Below, piece by piece: positions 41,260 through 50,270 of a stretch of DNA of 64,000 nt (position 1 is the stretch's first letter; the number at the start of each line of letters is the position of its first letter). The DNA is taken from contig NZ_AP017569.1 in assembly GCF_002355655.1 (NCBI RefSeq), forward strand, positions 2,356,001 to 2,420,000. The letters run 5' to 3'. A model generated the notes under the pieces. That model was not told where the DNA came from and searched no databases. It saw nothing but the letters and a program-made list of their open reading frames with translations. This stretch comes from Halorubrum trapanicum. Its GTDB lineage: Archaea; Halobacteriota; Halobacteria; Halobacteriales; Haloferacaceae. A program made the position numbers and the translations under genes.

Positions 41260-44200
41260 TCACCGCCGCTCCACGTCGACGAAGGCGTCGTACTGCGCGT
41301 TGCTCCCGCCGACCAGGTCCGAGAGACCGGTGTCGCCGAGTCGCGCGTCTAACGGCTGGACGTGGTTGATCGCGAAGCCGGCGTCGCGGCCCTTCGCGTA
41401 CCCGGCCTCCTCGCTCATCGGCTCGTCGAACTGGTAGTCGCTGTGGCCGTCGGCCTCGACCGCCGGCCGCGTCTCGCCGTCAACTGTCTGGGCCGTCGCC
41501 CCGTCGCCGGTCCGACCCCAGCCCCACATCGCCCCGACGACGCCCGGCCGGATGCCGCTCGTGACCATCGCGACCCCGTCGACGGTCTCGCGACCGGCGT
41601 CGATAGCGATCTCGTCGCCGTTCTCGATGCCCCGCTCCTCGGCGTCTCGGGGGTTGATCCACAGCGGGTTCTCGGGGCGCGTCTCGCGGAGCCACGGGCT
41701 GTTCTGGGTGCGGTGCATGCCCTGCGTCCGCGGCTTCCAGTTGATCAGCCGGAGCGGGCGCTCCCGGTCATCGTCGCCGCTCACCGCGGCCTGGACGGTG
41801 CCGTCGTAGTGTTCGACGTCGTCGACCCGCGGCAGCGGGTCGAAGCGTTCGCCGGTGAAGGAGTGTTTCCCGTTCGGGACGACCTCGCTGTAGAAGTCGA
41901 CGCGCGACTCGAGCTTGTACCGCATGTGGTCGCCGTCGTAGGCGTTCGAGTCGTCCGCGCGCTCGGCGTAGTCGTAGTCGTGACCGTGCTCGGCGAACGC
42001 CTCGTCGTACCCCTCGGTCGGCTCCTCGAAGCGGCCGCCCCGGTTCAACACGGTGACGACCTTCGGCCACTCCTCGTCGGTGACCGCGGCCTTCCAGCGG
42101 TCGAGGTCGAACGCCTCGCCGAGGCCGTTCTCGTGGCTCTCGCGGAACACCCGTCGCTCGTCCTCGCTCGCGTCTTCGACCGGGTCGCGGCTGTACGCGA
42201 TGTTGGCGGCGAGCTTCAGGTAGAAGTCCTCGGCCCGTTCGAGGGGCCACAGCTCTCCGTCCGCGTCGGGGACAGCGTTCTCGCCGACGCCCGGCAGGTC
42301 CATCTCCGACCACAGCTCGACGAGGACGTCCTCGAACGGACGCGCGTTCGGGACGACCGACACCGCCGGCTGGCTGATCTTCTCGTCGGCCAGCCGCTTG
42401 TTCGGGTACGTCCCGAAGTTCTCCCACCGTTCGAGGTAGGTCGGCTCCGGCAGGATGTAGTCGGCGTACTGGCTCGTCTCGCCGATGACCGTGTCCGAGG
42501 CGACGATCAGCGGGATCGTGTCGGTGTCCTTCAGTATCGCCGGGATCTCGTCGCCGCCGGCGACCGCCATCACGTGGTTGTTCGAGTACGGCCGGATGAA
42601 CAGCGCCTCGACGCCGTACGGGTACTCGTCGGCGGCGCTGCCGTAGAGCTCCTGGGTCGCCTGCGGCGGCGCGACGGGGAACCACGGCCGCTTCGCCGGG
42701 TAGCCGTCGTCGCGGTCGAAAAGCGAGGTGTCCTCGTAGTTGACGCCGCCGCGGAGCAGGGGGATCCCCCACGGCGAGTGGCCGTCCGGGACCGAACCGA
42801 GCTCGTACCGGCCCGACATGGTGTCGTAGCCGGCGTACGGCGTGATCTGGCCGCCCTTCCAGTCGTAGTTCCCGATGAGGTGCTGGAGGGTGGCGATCGC
42901 CCGCGTGTTGTAGAAGCCGTTGGTGTGCTTCGCCGGCCCGCGGTAGGCCATGATCGCCGCCCGCTTGCCGTGGCTGGTGAACTCGTCGGCGATCTCGGCG
43001 ATCTGCTCGGCCGGTACGCCGGCCATCTCGGCGTACTCCTCGACGGTGTGTTCGAAGACGCGCTCGCGGTACTGGCTCCAGACGCTCCGGACCGCCGTCC
43101 CGTCGATTGTCACGTCGACGTCGAGGACCGCCGTGTCGACCTCGCTCGCGGGGCGCGGCTCGCCCGTCGCCGCGTCGACGGCGACGAAGTCGTCGGCGGC
43201 CTCGTCGTCCTCGTCGACGAGTCCTAGGTCGGCGGCGTGCGCCTTCGGCCCCGCCGGCTCGTCGACGAGGACGAGGTGTGTCGCGTCGCTCCACGTCGGC
43301 TCGTCGTCGTCGCTCGCGGCCGACCGCGAGGGGTTCTGGAGGTACGTCAGGTCGTGGCGGTCGTTCTCGATGATCCACCGCGCCATCCCGAGCGCGAGCG
43401 CCCCGTCCGCGCCGGGTTCGACGGGCACCCACGTGTCGGCCTTCTCGGCCGTCTTCGACAGGCGCGGGTCGACGACGTCCATCCGCATCCCGTCCTCGAT
43501 GGCGTTCGTCAGCTTCGGCGCGAGCCACGTCGGGCCCTTGTTGGCGACCATCGGGTTGGTCCCCCACGCGATGAGGTACTCGCAGTTCTCGACGTCCGGG
43601 TACTGCCGCTTCTTCTGGGCGGCGTGCGACCGAACGTTGCCCATCACGCTCGAGACGCCGCAGGTCCCCGCGTGGTGGATGCTGTTGATCGACCCGAGCC
43701 CCTGATGCCAGAGCCGGTTGCGGATGAAGTTCCGCCGGAACCCGCCGACGTCGACGATCTGGTTGGACTTCGGGCCGAGGTCGGGGTGGTCGGTGTCGAT
43801 GAGGTCGTCCGCGTACTTCTCGTCGAACGCTGACTTGGACAGCTCGCCGCTCTGAACGGCCTCCCAGTCGCTCATCACCGCCTCCTGCGGGGCGTATCCC
43901 CAGATGTCTTCGAGCCCGGGGTGGCCGAGCTCGTCGTCGCCCTCGACGATGTCCCGGATCGCCTCGTCCCACGAGACGGTCTTCCACTCGCCCGAGCCCC
44001 GCGGGCCGACCCGCTTCATCGGCTGGCGGACGCGGTAGCTGTCGAAGGCCGTCTGAATGCCCGCCTGTCCCTTTAGGCAGATCCGACCGCCGGAGAGCGA
44101 CCAGCGGTCGGTGTCAACGTCGCCGCTCCCCTTGACGTCGCCCATCGCCACGTCTTCCGGGTCGCTGCCGTAGGGGACCTGCGAGAACGGCTGCGTGGTG

Positions 44201-44517
44201 AGGAACGAGTACGGGTTCCCGGCGAGCTTCCGGACGAGCGAGCTGTACTCGCCGGTGCCGCTCCCGTCCGCGAGCCTGACCTTGATCGGACAGAACGTGT
44301 TACACTGGCCGCAGGTTGTGTGTATCACGTCGCTCGCGCCGTACTCGCCGTACTCGTCGCCGACGTAGTGGTGTTCGTCGTCCGTCCACAGGTCGTCGAC
44401 GTCCACGTCGACCGCGGCGTTGCTCGCCGCCGCGATAACTCCGATACTCCCGGCCGCCTTGACGAAGTCGCGACGCGAAACCCCCGCGCCGCCCTCGCTC
44501 GAATCGTCGGAACTCAT
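41260..44517 (-). CDS. Tat-exported molybdopterin oxidoreductase catalytic subunit (TtrA/PsrA-like)
   Basis: The 1085-residue enzyme has a Tat signal at residues 13-38 (SRRDFVKAAGSIGV), a 4Fe-4S site (Cys69, Cys72, Cys76 in CGQCNTFC, and Cys147 in GGRICLKGQ) and bis-MGD binding regions. The Mo ligand is probably Cys286 in HHAGTCGVSS, which groups it with tetrathionate/polysulfide/arsenate-type (TtrA, PsrA, Arr/Arx) and assimilatory enzymes, not the DMSO reductases (Ser) or NarG (Asp). The C-terminal molybdopterin domain follows (RGIENGDEIAIDAGRETVDGVAMVTSGIRPGVVG). It is active on the outer face of the membrane. The electron acceptor or donor is not decided by sequence; tetrathionate or polysulfide is the best guess. 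Confidence 0.85.
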   Translation of the reverse strand: MSSDDSSEGGAGVSRRDFVKAAGSIGVIAAASNAAVDVDVDDLWTDDEHHYVGDEYGEYGASDVIHTTCGQCNTFCPIKVRLADGSGTGEYSSLVRKLAGNPYSFLTTQPFSQVPYGSDPEDVAMGDVKGSGDVDTDRWSLSGGRICLKGQAGIQTAFDSYRVRQPMKRVGPRGSGEWKTVSWDEAIRDIVEGDDELGHPGLEDIWGYAPQEAVMSDWEAVQSGELSKSAFDEKYADDLIDTDHPDLGPKSNQIVDVGGFRRNFIRNRLWHQGLGSINSIHHAGTCGVSSVMGNVRSHAAQKKRQYPDVENCEYLIAWGTNPMVANKGPTWLAPKLTNAIEDGMRMDVVDPRLSKTAEKADTWVPVEPGADGALALGMARWIIENDRHDLTYLQNPSRSAASDDDEPTWSDATHLVLVDEPAGPKAHAADLGLVDEDDEAADDFVAVDAATGEPRPASEVDTAVLDVDVTIDGTAVRSVWSQYRERVFEHTVEEYAEMAGVPAEQIAEIADEFTSHGKRAAIMAYRGPAKHTNGFYNTRAIATLQHLIGNYDWKGGQITPYAGYDTMSGRYELGSVPDGHSPWGIPLLRGGVNYEDTSLFDRDDGYPAKRPWFPVAPPQATQELYGSAADEYPYGVEALFIRPYSNNHVMAVAGGDEIPAILKDTDTIPLIVASDTVIGETSQYADYILPEPTYLERWENFGTYPNKRLADEKISQPAVSVVPNARPFEDVLVELWSEMDLPGVGENAVPDADGELWPLERAEDFYLKLAANIAYSRDPVEDASEDERRVFRESHENGLGEAFDLDRWKAAVTDEEWPKVVTVLNRGGRFEEPTEGYDEAFAEHGHDYDYAERADDSNAYDGDHMRYKLESRVDFYSEVVPNGKHSFTGERFDPLPRVDDVEHYDGTVQAAVSGDDDRERPLRLINWKPRTQGMHRTQNSPWLRETRPENPLWINPRDAEERGIENGDEIAIDAGRETVDGVAMVTSGIRPGVVGAMWGWGRTGDGATAQTVDGETRPAVEADGHSDYQFDEPMSEEAGYAKGRDAGFAINHVQPLDARLGDTGLSDLVGGSNAQYDAFVDVERR

Positions 44518-45785
44518 TCGTGGTCACCTCCGGAAAGCGGGGTCAACGGAAGCGTCTCCGCGCCCAGCGTGTACAACAGCAGCCCGACGCCGATCATGCC
44601 GACGCTCGTTCCCCACTCGACGAGGGTCGGGAAGTACGACCCGTGAGGGAGCCCCTCCATCACGGGCATGACCTGCGCCGGAACGACGATGTTGAACCGC
44701 ACCGCGACGATTCCGACGACGACGCTCAGCCCGGCCAGAACCATCACCGAGGGCGAGCGCCGCCATGACCGCTTGCTCAGCAACACCATGGGGAACACCC
44801 AGCTGAAGCCGACCATGAACCACCAGAACGACCACGACATCGGGCCGTACATGATCACCTGCCAGGTCTCGATCTCGTGGGGGTGGAGGCTGGCGATCGC
44901 GATGAACGTCTCGATGGCGGTCAGCGCGGCGTCGATGACGATGAAGCCGATCACGAGCTGTGCGAGTCGATCCAGCAGGTCCGGGTCGACCGACTCGCCG
45001 TCGAACAGCCGGGTCCGAAGCACGTAGATCAGCATCACCAAGGCGGTCCCGCTGAGCAGCGCCGAGACGACGAATATCACCGGGAACAGTCCGCTGTTCC
45101 AGTACGGACGGGCCTTCGAGACGGCGAACAGCACGCCGGTGCCGCCGTGGACCATGAAGATCGCCAGCGGGATCCCGACGACGCCGGCCCGCTTGAGCCA
45201 GCGTCGGTCGAACGCCTGCGACGCCTCGCTCGTGTCGAGCCGGCCGAGCGCGAGCGCGGCGTAGAACCGCCTTTTGAGCCCCGACGTGCGCTCGGCGACC
45301 CGCGCGAGGTCGATCCGCATCGAGAAGTACAGCTCCGTGATCAAGATCCCGATGTAGGCCACGTAGGCGTGGACCTCCCACGAGAGCGCCGAGGTCAGCT
45401 GGCGCCAGAGGAACGGGAAGTACATCCGGTCCATCCGCCCGAGGTCGATCCAGACGAACAGCAGCGCCACCGCCATGCTGATGACGGCCGCGAACAGCGC
45501 GTCGCGGTCGATCCGGTGCATCCCCTCGACCTCGAAGACGTTGGCCATCGTGCTCACGAGGAAGGCGCCGGCCGAGAGGCCGACGAAGTAGATGTAGAAC
45601 GCGACCCACGCGCCCCACGGGACGATGCTCGTGAGGTTCGTGCTCGCCATCCCCTCCGTGAGCCGGAAGTACGTCGCGTACGCGCCGACGGCGACGAGGA
45701 CGCCGATGACCGCGTACCAGGCGACGCGCAGCCGGTCGTCCTCGAACCCCGGGTCGAACTCGACGTGTGGACTCTGTGTCGCCAT
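44514..45785 (-). CDS. NrfD/PsrC-type membrane subunit of the molybdoenzyme
   Basis: The 423-residue quinone-reactive anchor has about nine spans and the NrfD pattern: AFYIYFVGLSAGAFLVSTMANVF, WIDLGRMDRMYFPFLWRQLTS and VGFSWVFPMVLLSKRSW. It passes electrons between menaquinone and the ferredoxin subunit. It overlaps the catalytic subunit gene by four bases and follows the ferredoxin gene closely (4 nt), the standard CISM subunit order. No heme-binding residues are obvious. Confidence 0.9.
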   Translation of the reverse strand: MATQSPHVEFDPGFEDDRLRVAWYAVIGVLVAVGAYATYFRLTEGMASTNLTSIVPWGAWVAFYIYFVGLSAGAFLVSTMANVFEVEGMHRIDRDALFAAVISMAVALLFVWIDLGRMDRMYFPFLWRQLTSALSWEVHAYVAYIGILITELYFSMRIDLARVAERTSGLKRRFYAALALGRLDTSEASQAFDRRWLKRAGVVGIPLAIFMVHGGTGVLFAVSKARPYWNSGLFPVIFVVSALLSGTALVMLIYVLRTRLFDGESVDPDLLDRLAQLVIGFIVIDAALTAIETFIAIASLHPHEIETWQVIMYGPMSWSFWWFMVGFSWVFPMVLLSKRSWRRSPSVMVLAGLSVVVGIVAVRFNIVVPAQVMPVMEGLPHGSYFPTLVEWGTSVGMIGVGLLLYTLGAETLPLTPLSGGDHE

Positions 45786-45789
45786 GGGT

Positions 45790-46833
45790 CTATTTGAGGT
45801 AGTAGACGTTGGGGTCGGTCCCTTCGTCTTCTTTCAGTTGGAACGCGCGCGACGAGTCGGCCATCTTCGCGACCTCGCTGTCGGGGTTCTCGAGGTCGCC
45901 CATGTTCCGGGCGTCGCCGACGCACGTCTCGACGCAGGCCGGCTCCTCGCCGCGTTCGAGGCGGTGCGTACAGAAGCTACACTTGCGGATGTTGCCGATC
46001 GGCGACTCGCCCTCCTCGCGCGGGCCGCGGTCAACGCCGTACTCCGGGCTCGTGACCTCGCCCGCCCCCTCGACCTCGTCGTCGTAGTTCTCGCCGAAGT
46101 CGAAGTACCGCGCGCCGTACGGGCAGGCGATGTTGCAGTACCGACAGCCGATACAGCGGTCGTAGTCGATGTTGACCACGCCGTCGTCCATCTTGTACGT
46201 CGCCGAGACGGGACACACCTGAACGCACGGCGGGTTGTCGCACTGCATGCACGGGCGCGGCACGTTCGTCCGCGTGACGTTCGGGAACTCGCCGTGTTCC
46301 TCCTCCATCACGACGTTGTACGAGACCCCGGGCGGGGTTCGGTTCTCGGACTTGCACGCGACCGTACACGAGTCGCAGCCGACGCACTTCTGGAGGTCGA
46401 TCACCATCCCCCACTTCTCGTCGCCCGCGCCGATCCCCCCGTCCGACTCGTCTCCCGCCTCGTCCTCGACCTGCGCCGTCTCCGTCGAGAACGTGTCCAT
46501 TGACCCGACGGCACAGCTGAGCGACTCGGCCGTCTCGGTCGAGACCGTCTGGTCGCCCGAGTCGACCGCCGGGTTCGGCGTCTCGCGGTACGCCTCGCCG
46601 AACTCCGCGGCGGCGGCCTCGTCGTACTTCTCCCAGTAATCGTCGCCGGTGATCTCGCCGCGAGCGACGCGCTGCGCGTCCTCGGCCATCGCGACGCCGA
46701 GGTCGGTGTCCGCCTCGACGTCCGCGAGCTCCTCCCGCGGGTCGGGCCGCTCCGCTTCCACCATCGCGTCGAGGTCGGCTTTCCCGACGTTCGGGATGCC
46801 GGGGAGGGTGTCCCCGTCGTCAGCGGTGCTCAT
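45790..46833 (-). CDS. Four-cluster 4Fe-4S ferredoxin subunit of the molybdoenzyme
   Basis: In this 347-residue electron-transfer subunit the four Cys groups are visible: KCVGCDSCTVACKSEN, RPCMQCDNPPCVQVCPV, RCIGCRYCNIACPYG and KCSFCTHRL with ACVETC. They hold four 4Fe-4S clusters like TtrB/PsrB/DmsB. The N-terminal ~150 residues are an acidic extension with the module VARGEITGDDYWEKYDEAA and a Ser/Asp-rich linker. This extension has no Cys cluster motif of its own. It is the first gene of the operon, facing the PAS/HTH-10 regulator across the 346-nt regulatory gap. Confidence 0.88.
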   Translation of the reverse strand: MSTADDGDTLPGIPNVGKADLDAMVEAERPDPREELADVEADTDLGVAMAEDAQRVARGEITGDDYWEKYDEAAAAEFGEAYRETPNPAVDSGDQTVSTETAESLSCAVGSMDTFSTETAQVEDEAGDESDGGIGAGDEKWGMVIDLQKCVGCDSCTVACKSENRTPPGVSYNVVMEEEHGEFPNVTRTNVPRPCMQCDNPPCVQVCPVSATYKMDDGVVNIDYDRCIGCRYCNIACPYGARYFDFGENYDDEVEGAGEVTSPEYGVDRGPREEGESPIGNIRKCSFCTHRLERGEEPACVETCVGDARNMGDLENPDSEVAKMADSSRAFQLKEDEGTDPNVYYLK

Positions 46834-46944
46834 CGCCACCACCCGTCGCCGGTCGTCTCGCCGACGGGCGCTCGGTTCCGCGCCGGCCGGTTAGTCCTGG
46901 AGGTCATACGCGTGAACGTACGCAGACCCCGGTGGAAAGGGTGA

Positions 46945-47011
46945 TACCAATACAGTTTGCCCCGGCCGCTCTCCGAGGGAACACCCCATATTCCGGGTAC
47001 CAATACTGTTT
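46945..47011. promoter_or_regulatory. Two direct repeats between the molybdoenzyme operon and its regulator
   Basis: TACCAATACAGTTT (46945-46958) and TACCAATACTGTTT (46998-47011) are 13/14 identical and 53 bp apart, about five helical turns, so bound proteins would sit on the same face. The second contains the dyad CCAA-N6-TTGG; the first has CCAA-N6-TTGC. They lie in the 346-nt gap between the divergent genes starting at 46833 and 47180 and are the only obvious repeats there. The divergently encoded HTH-10 protein is the natural candidate to bind them. Confidence 0.6.
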
Positions 47012-47179
47012 GGATCGGGGGGATCGGTCGGCCGGATCGACCGTTTCGCGCCCCGCGACGGCGACCGCCGATATTATCACCGAGAACGGACACCCCCCGG
47101 ACATGAACGCACCGTACCGAAGCGGACGAACGACCGGCGGGGCAGAGACGACGGTCCGCCGAGGGAGGGAACGGAGCGG

Positions 47180-49021
47180 ATGAACTGGATCATCGCGCTC
47201 TCGATCGGGCTTCGGCTGCTCGGCGTCGGCTACTCGGTCCTGCTGCTCGCGAGCACCCGCGATCGGCGGTTCGGCTTCCTGACGCTGCTTTTGACCTTCA
47301 TGACGCTCCGGCAGCTGCTCACCGTCCGGACGGCGACCACGGGGGTCGAGGAGCTCCCCGGGCTCGTCGTGAGCGGGCTCACCCTCCTGACGGTGTACTA
47401 CCTCTCCGAGTACGTCGACGAGGAGGACGCCGTCAAAGCGCGGCTAGAGCGGGCGAACGAGCGGCTTCGGGGCTTCCGGAAGGCCATCGAACACGCCGGG
47501 CACGCGATCTTCCTCACGGACCCGGAGGGCACCATCGAGTACGCGAACCCGGCCGTCGAAACGGTCACGGGGTACGGACCGGACGAGGTGGTCGGCGAGA
47601 ATCCCCGACTCTGGCAGTCGGGGAAACACGACGACGAGTTTTACGAGGGGCTCTGGGAGCAGATCGAGTCGGGGTCGGTGTGGGAGGGCGAGCTGACGAA
47701 CCGCCGGAAGTCGGGGGAGCTCTGCTGGATCGACGCGACGATCGCGCCGATCACCGAGGACGGCGAGGTGGACCGCTACGTCGCGATCGAACGCGACGTC
47801 ACCGAACGGAAGGAACGCGAGCTGCGCATCGAGGACCAGAACGAGCGGTTGGCCCTCCTGAACAACACGAACGAGGTGCTGCGAGACGTCAACCGGGAGC
47901 TCGTCGCCGCGTCGACGAGAGCCGAGATCGAGGCCGCCGTCTGCGAGCAGTTCGCCTCCGCCGAGCTCTTCGACGTGGCCTGGACCGGCGGACGCGGGCT
48001 CGTCGACGGCACCGTCAGTCCGCGCTCGTGTTCGGGGGCCGACGTCGACGCGCTCGACGGCCACATCGAGACGCTGTGCGCCACCGACCCGACGCCGATC
48101 GAGGCGGCGCTCGACGCCTCCCGTCCGGTGTTCACCGAGGTCGACGACGACGACCTCGCCGGATGTCCCGGTGAGTCGCACTGCGTCGTGGTGCCGCTCG
48201 CGTACCGCGGCGCGGAATACGGCGTACTCGTCGTGATGACCCGCAACGCCGACGCGTTCGACCTGATCGAGCGCGACATCTTCGCAGAACTGGGCCGCAC
48301 CGTCGCCGACGCGATCAGCGCCGTCGAGAGCAAGCGGACGCTCGCCGCGGACAGCGTCACCGAGCTGGAGTTCCAGCTGACCGGGATCGACGAGCCGCTG
48401 GCGACCATGGCGGCGGAGCTGGACTGTACGGTCGACGTCGAGCACGTCGGCGGCGGCGAAGACGACCGCGTCCAGTACGTCACGGTCGCGGACGCCGAAC
48501 CGGATGCCGTCTCCGAGTACGCCGCCGGCGCCGACGGCGTCGACGCGGCACAGCACGTCTACACCCACGAGGGACGCTCGCTGTTCCGGTTCTCGCTCGG
48601 CGAGCGGTCGATCGTCGCGACGCTGGCGCAGTACGGCGCGGGCGTCGAGTCGCTCTCGGTCGCCGGGACGAGCGGGACGCTGGTCGCGCACGTCGCCAGC
48701 TCGAACGACATCCGCTCCGTCGTCGACGCACTTCAGACGGCGTACGACGGGCTGACGCTCGTCGCGCAGCGCGAGCGCGAGCGGGACGTCCAGACCGAGG
48801 CCGGGTTCCGGAAGCAGTTAGCGGGGGCGCTGACGGACCGACAGCGCGAGGCGGCGCGCACCGCGCACTACGCCGGGTTCTTCGAGTGGCCCCGCGAGCA
48901 CACGGGCGAGGAGGTTGCGTCGATGATGGACATCTCACAGACGACGTTCACACAGCACCTCCGGGCGGCCGAGAACAAGCTGTTCGCCGCGCTGTTCGAC
49001 GACGCCGTCACGGTGTCGTAG
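47180..49021 (+). CDS. Membrane-anchored PAS/GAF/HTH-10 regulator (Bat type)
   Basis: The 613-residue sensor-regulator has two or three N-terminal spans (residues 1-80), a PAS domain (~95-210: AIEHAGHAIFLTDPEGTIEYANPAVETVTGYGPDEVVGENPRLWQSG), a short coiled coil (ERKERELRIEDQNERLALLNN), a GAF-like domain (~240-370), a Bat-type linker and the HTH-10 domain at 555-605 (LTDRQREAARTAHYAGFFEWPREHTGEEVASMMDISQTTFTQHLRAAENKL). It probably senses redox or a small molecule and regulates the adjacent respiratory operon, with which it is divergent. The membrane anchor on an HTH-10 regulator is unusual but seen in haloarchaea. Confidence 0.87.
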   Translation: MNWIIALSIGLRLLGVGYSVLLLASTRDRRFGFLTLLLTFMTLRQLLTVRTATTGVEELPGLVVSGLTLLTVYYLSEYVDEEDAVKARLERANERLRGFRKAIEHAGHAIFLTDPEGTIEYANPAVETVTGYGPDEVVGENPRLWQSGKHDDEFYEGLWEQIESGSVWEGELTNRRKSGELCWIDATIAPITEDGEVDRYVAIERDVTERKERELRIEDQNERLALLNNTNEVLRDVNRELVAASTRAEIEAAVCEQFASAELFDVAWTGGRGLVDGTVSPRSCSGADVDALDGHIETLCATDPTPIEAALDASRPVFTEVDDDDLAGCPGESHCVVVPLAYRGAEYGVLVVMTRNADAFDLIERDIFAELGRTVADAISAVESKRTLAADSVTELEFQLTGIDEPLATMAAELDCTVDVEHVGGGEDDRVQYVTVADAEPDAVSEYAAGADGVDAAQHVYTHEGRSLFRFSLGERSIVATLAQYGAGVESLSVAGTSGTLVAHVASSNDIRSVVDALQTAYDGLTLVAQRERERDVQTEAGFRKQLAGALTDRQREAARTAHYAGFFEWPREHTGEEVASMMDISQTTFTQHLRAAENKLFAALFDDAVTVS

Positions 49022-49047
49022 CTGTCCGCGGGACCGGCTCCGGTCGG

Positions 49048-50211
49048 CTACGGCGTCAGCCGGTCGACCGAGAGCCACTCCACGTCGGCGTCGAGGGTCG
49101 CGCCGGCGGCGCCGTCGCTGGAGCGCTCGCCGCCGACCGCGGTCAGCGCGAACGCCATCTCCTTGCGGACGCCGCCCGCGAGCCGCACGTCGAGCGAGAG
49201 CTCGCGCGGCGAGAACTCGTGGTCCGGCCCCACCACGCGCACGAGGTGCTCGGAGTGCGGGAGGTCGTCGACCGTCTCCACGTCGAGGTACGTCCGGAAG
49301 TCGGCGCCGAACTTGAAGCCGGTTTTCGGCACCGCGTCGGCCGCGCGGAGGCGCTTATAAACCGCGAGCCGGCGGTCGAACCGCTCGCCCTCCACGTCGC
49401 GGCCGCGGGCGACGACTCTGGCGGCGGCGTCACCGGCGTTCGCGTCCGCGTCCTCAGTTCTCTCGCCTTCCACCGACGCCGACAGCGACAGCCGGCCGTC
49501 TGCCGCGAGCGACGCGGCCTCGACGAGCGAGAGCTGGAGCGCGCCCTCCACGTCGGCCGCGCGGCCGGTGAGCGGCCGCCCGTAGAAGCCGCGCTCGTAG
49601 AGGTCCTCGGGGGCGTCCCAGACGACGACGCGGTCGGCGAGGAGCACGCCGGTCAGGTCGCTCGGCGGCTCGTAGCCGGTCGCGCCGTCGATCCCGCCCG
49701 CTTCGGCCGCGAAGTAGGTGATGTCGGACTCCTCGTCGACGACCGCGAGCGTGCGCCCGGCGAGCCCCGCGGTCGCGACGGATTCGCGCTCGCCGACGAC
49801 CTGGATCGGGTACTTCACGTTGCCCGTGTCGGGCGTCTCGCCGCGCTCGTAGGCGACGAAGTCGACCGCGTCGCTCGGCGCGTCGCTCCCCCCGGGCCAC
49901 GGATCGCGGGCGGGCGAGAGGTAGAAGCCGCGGTCGCGGAGGTCCGAGTAGACGAGGAAGCGCACCGCGAAGCGGTCGGCCGCGGCCGCGCTCGCGACGA
50001 AGAAGTGCTCGAAGTCGACGGGATCTGACTCATCGTCGAGTTCGATCCCGGAGAGGTCGCCGCGGAACAGCAGGTGCGCGGCCTCGACCCGCGAGAGCGC
50101 GATCTCGTTGCCGTCGAGCGGCCGCCCGTACCCCCGGGCGTCGTAGAAGCGCTGGCGGGCGTCCCCGCCCACGCGGACCGCGTCGCCCCGCAGGTGTCCC
50201 GTCGGTTGCAT
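49048..50211 (-). CDS. endA: tRNA-intron endonuclease
   Basis: The 387-residue protein contains two endonuclease-like units in tandem, as in other euryarchaeal dimeric enzymes. The catalytic C-terminal unit shows Tyr in GFKFGADFRTYLDVE, His in SEHLVRVVGPDHE and Lys in VRKEMAFALT. The N-terminal unit (VYSDLRDRGFYLSP) is degenerate and serves structure. It cleaves bulge-helix-bulge introns in tRNA and rRNA precursors. The region upstream of its start is occupied by repeat copy B. Confidence 0.93.
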   Translation of the reverse strand: MQPTGHLRGDAVRVGGDARQRFYDARGYGRPLDGNEIALSRVEAAHLLFRGDLSGIELDDESDPVDFEHFFVASAAAADRFAVRFLVYSDLRDRGFYLSPARDPWPGGSDAPSDAVDFVAYERGETPDTGNVKYPIQVVGERESVATAGLAGRTLAVVDEESDITYFAAEAGGIDGATGYEPPSDLTGVLLADRVVVWDAPEDLYERGFYGRPLTGRAADVEGALQLSLVEAASLAADGRLSLSASVEGERTEDADANAGDAAARVVARGRDVEGERFDRRLAVYKRLRAADAVPKTGFKFGADFRTYLDVETVDDLPHSEHLVRVVGPDHEFSPRELSLDVRLAGGVRKEMAFALTAVGGERSSDGAAGATLDADVEWLSVDRLTP

Positions 50212-50270
50212 ACGCGTCAGGCCGTCCGGCCGAGGGAAGGGGGTTGCGGTCGATACGCGCTCAACGACTG

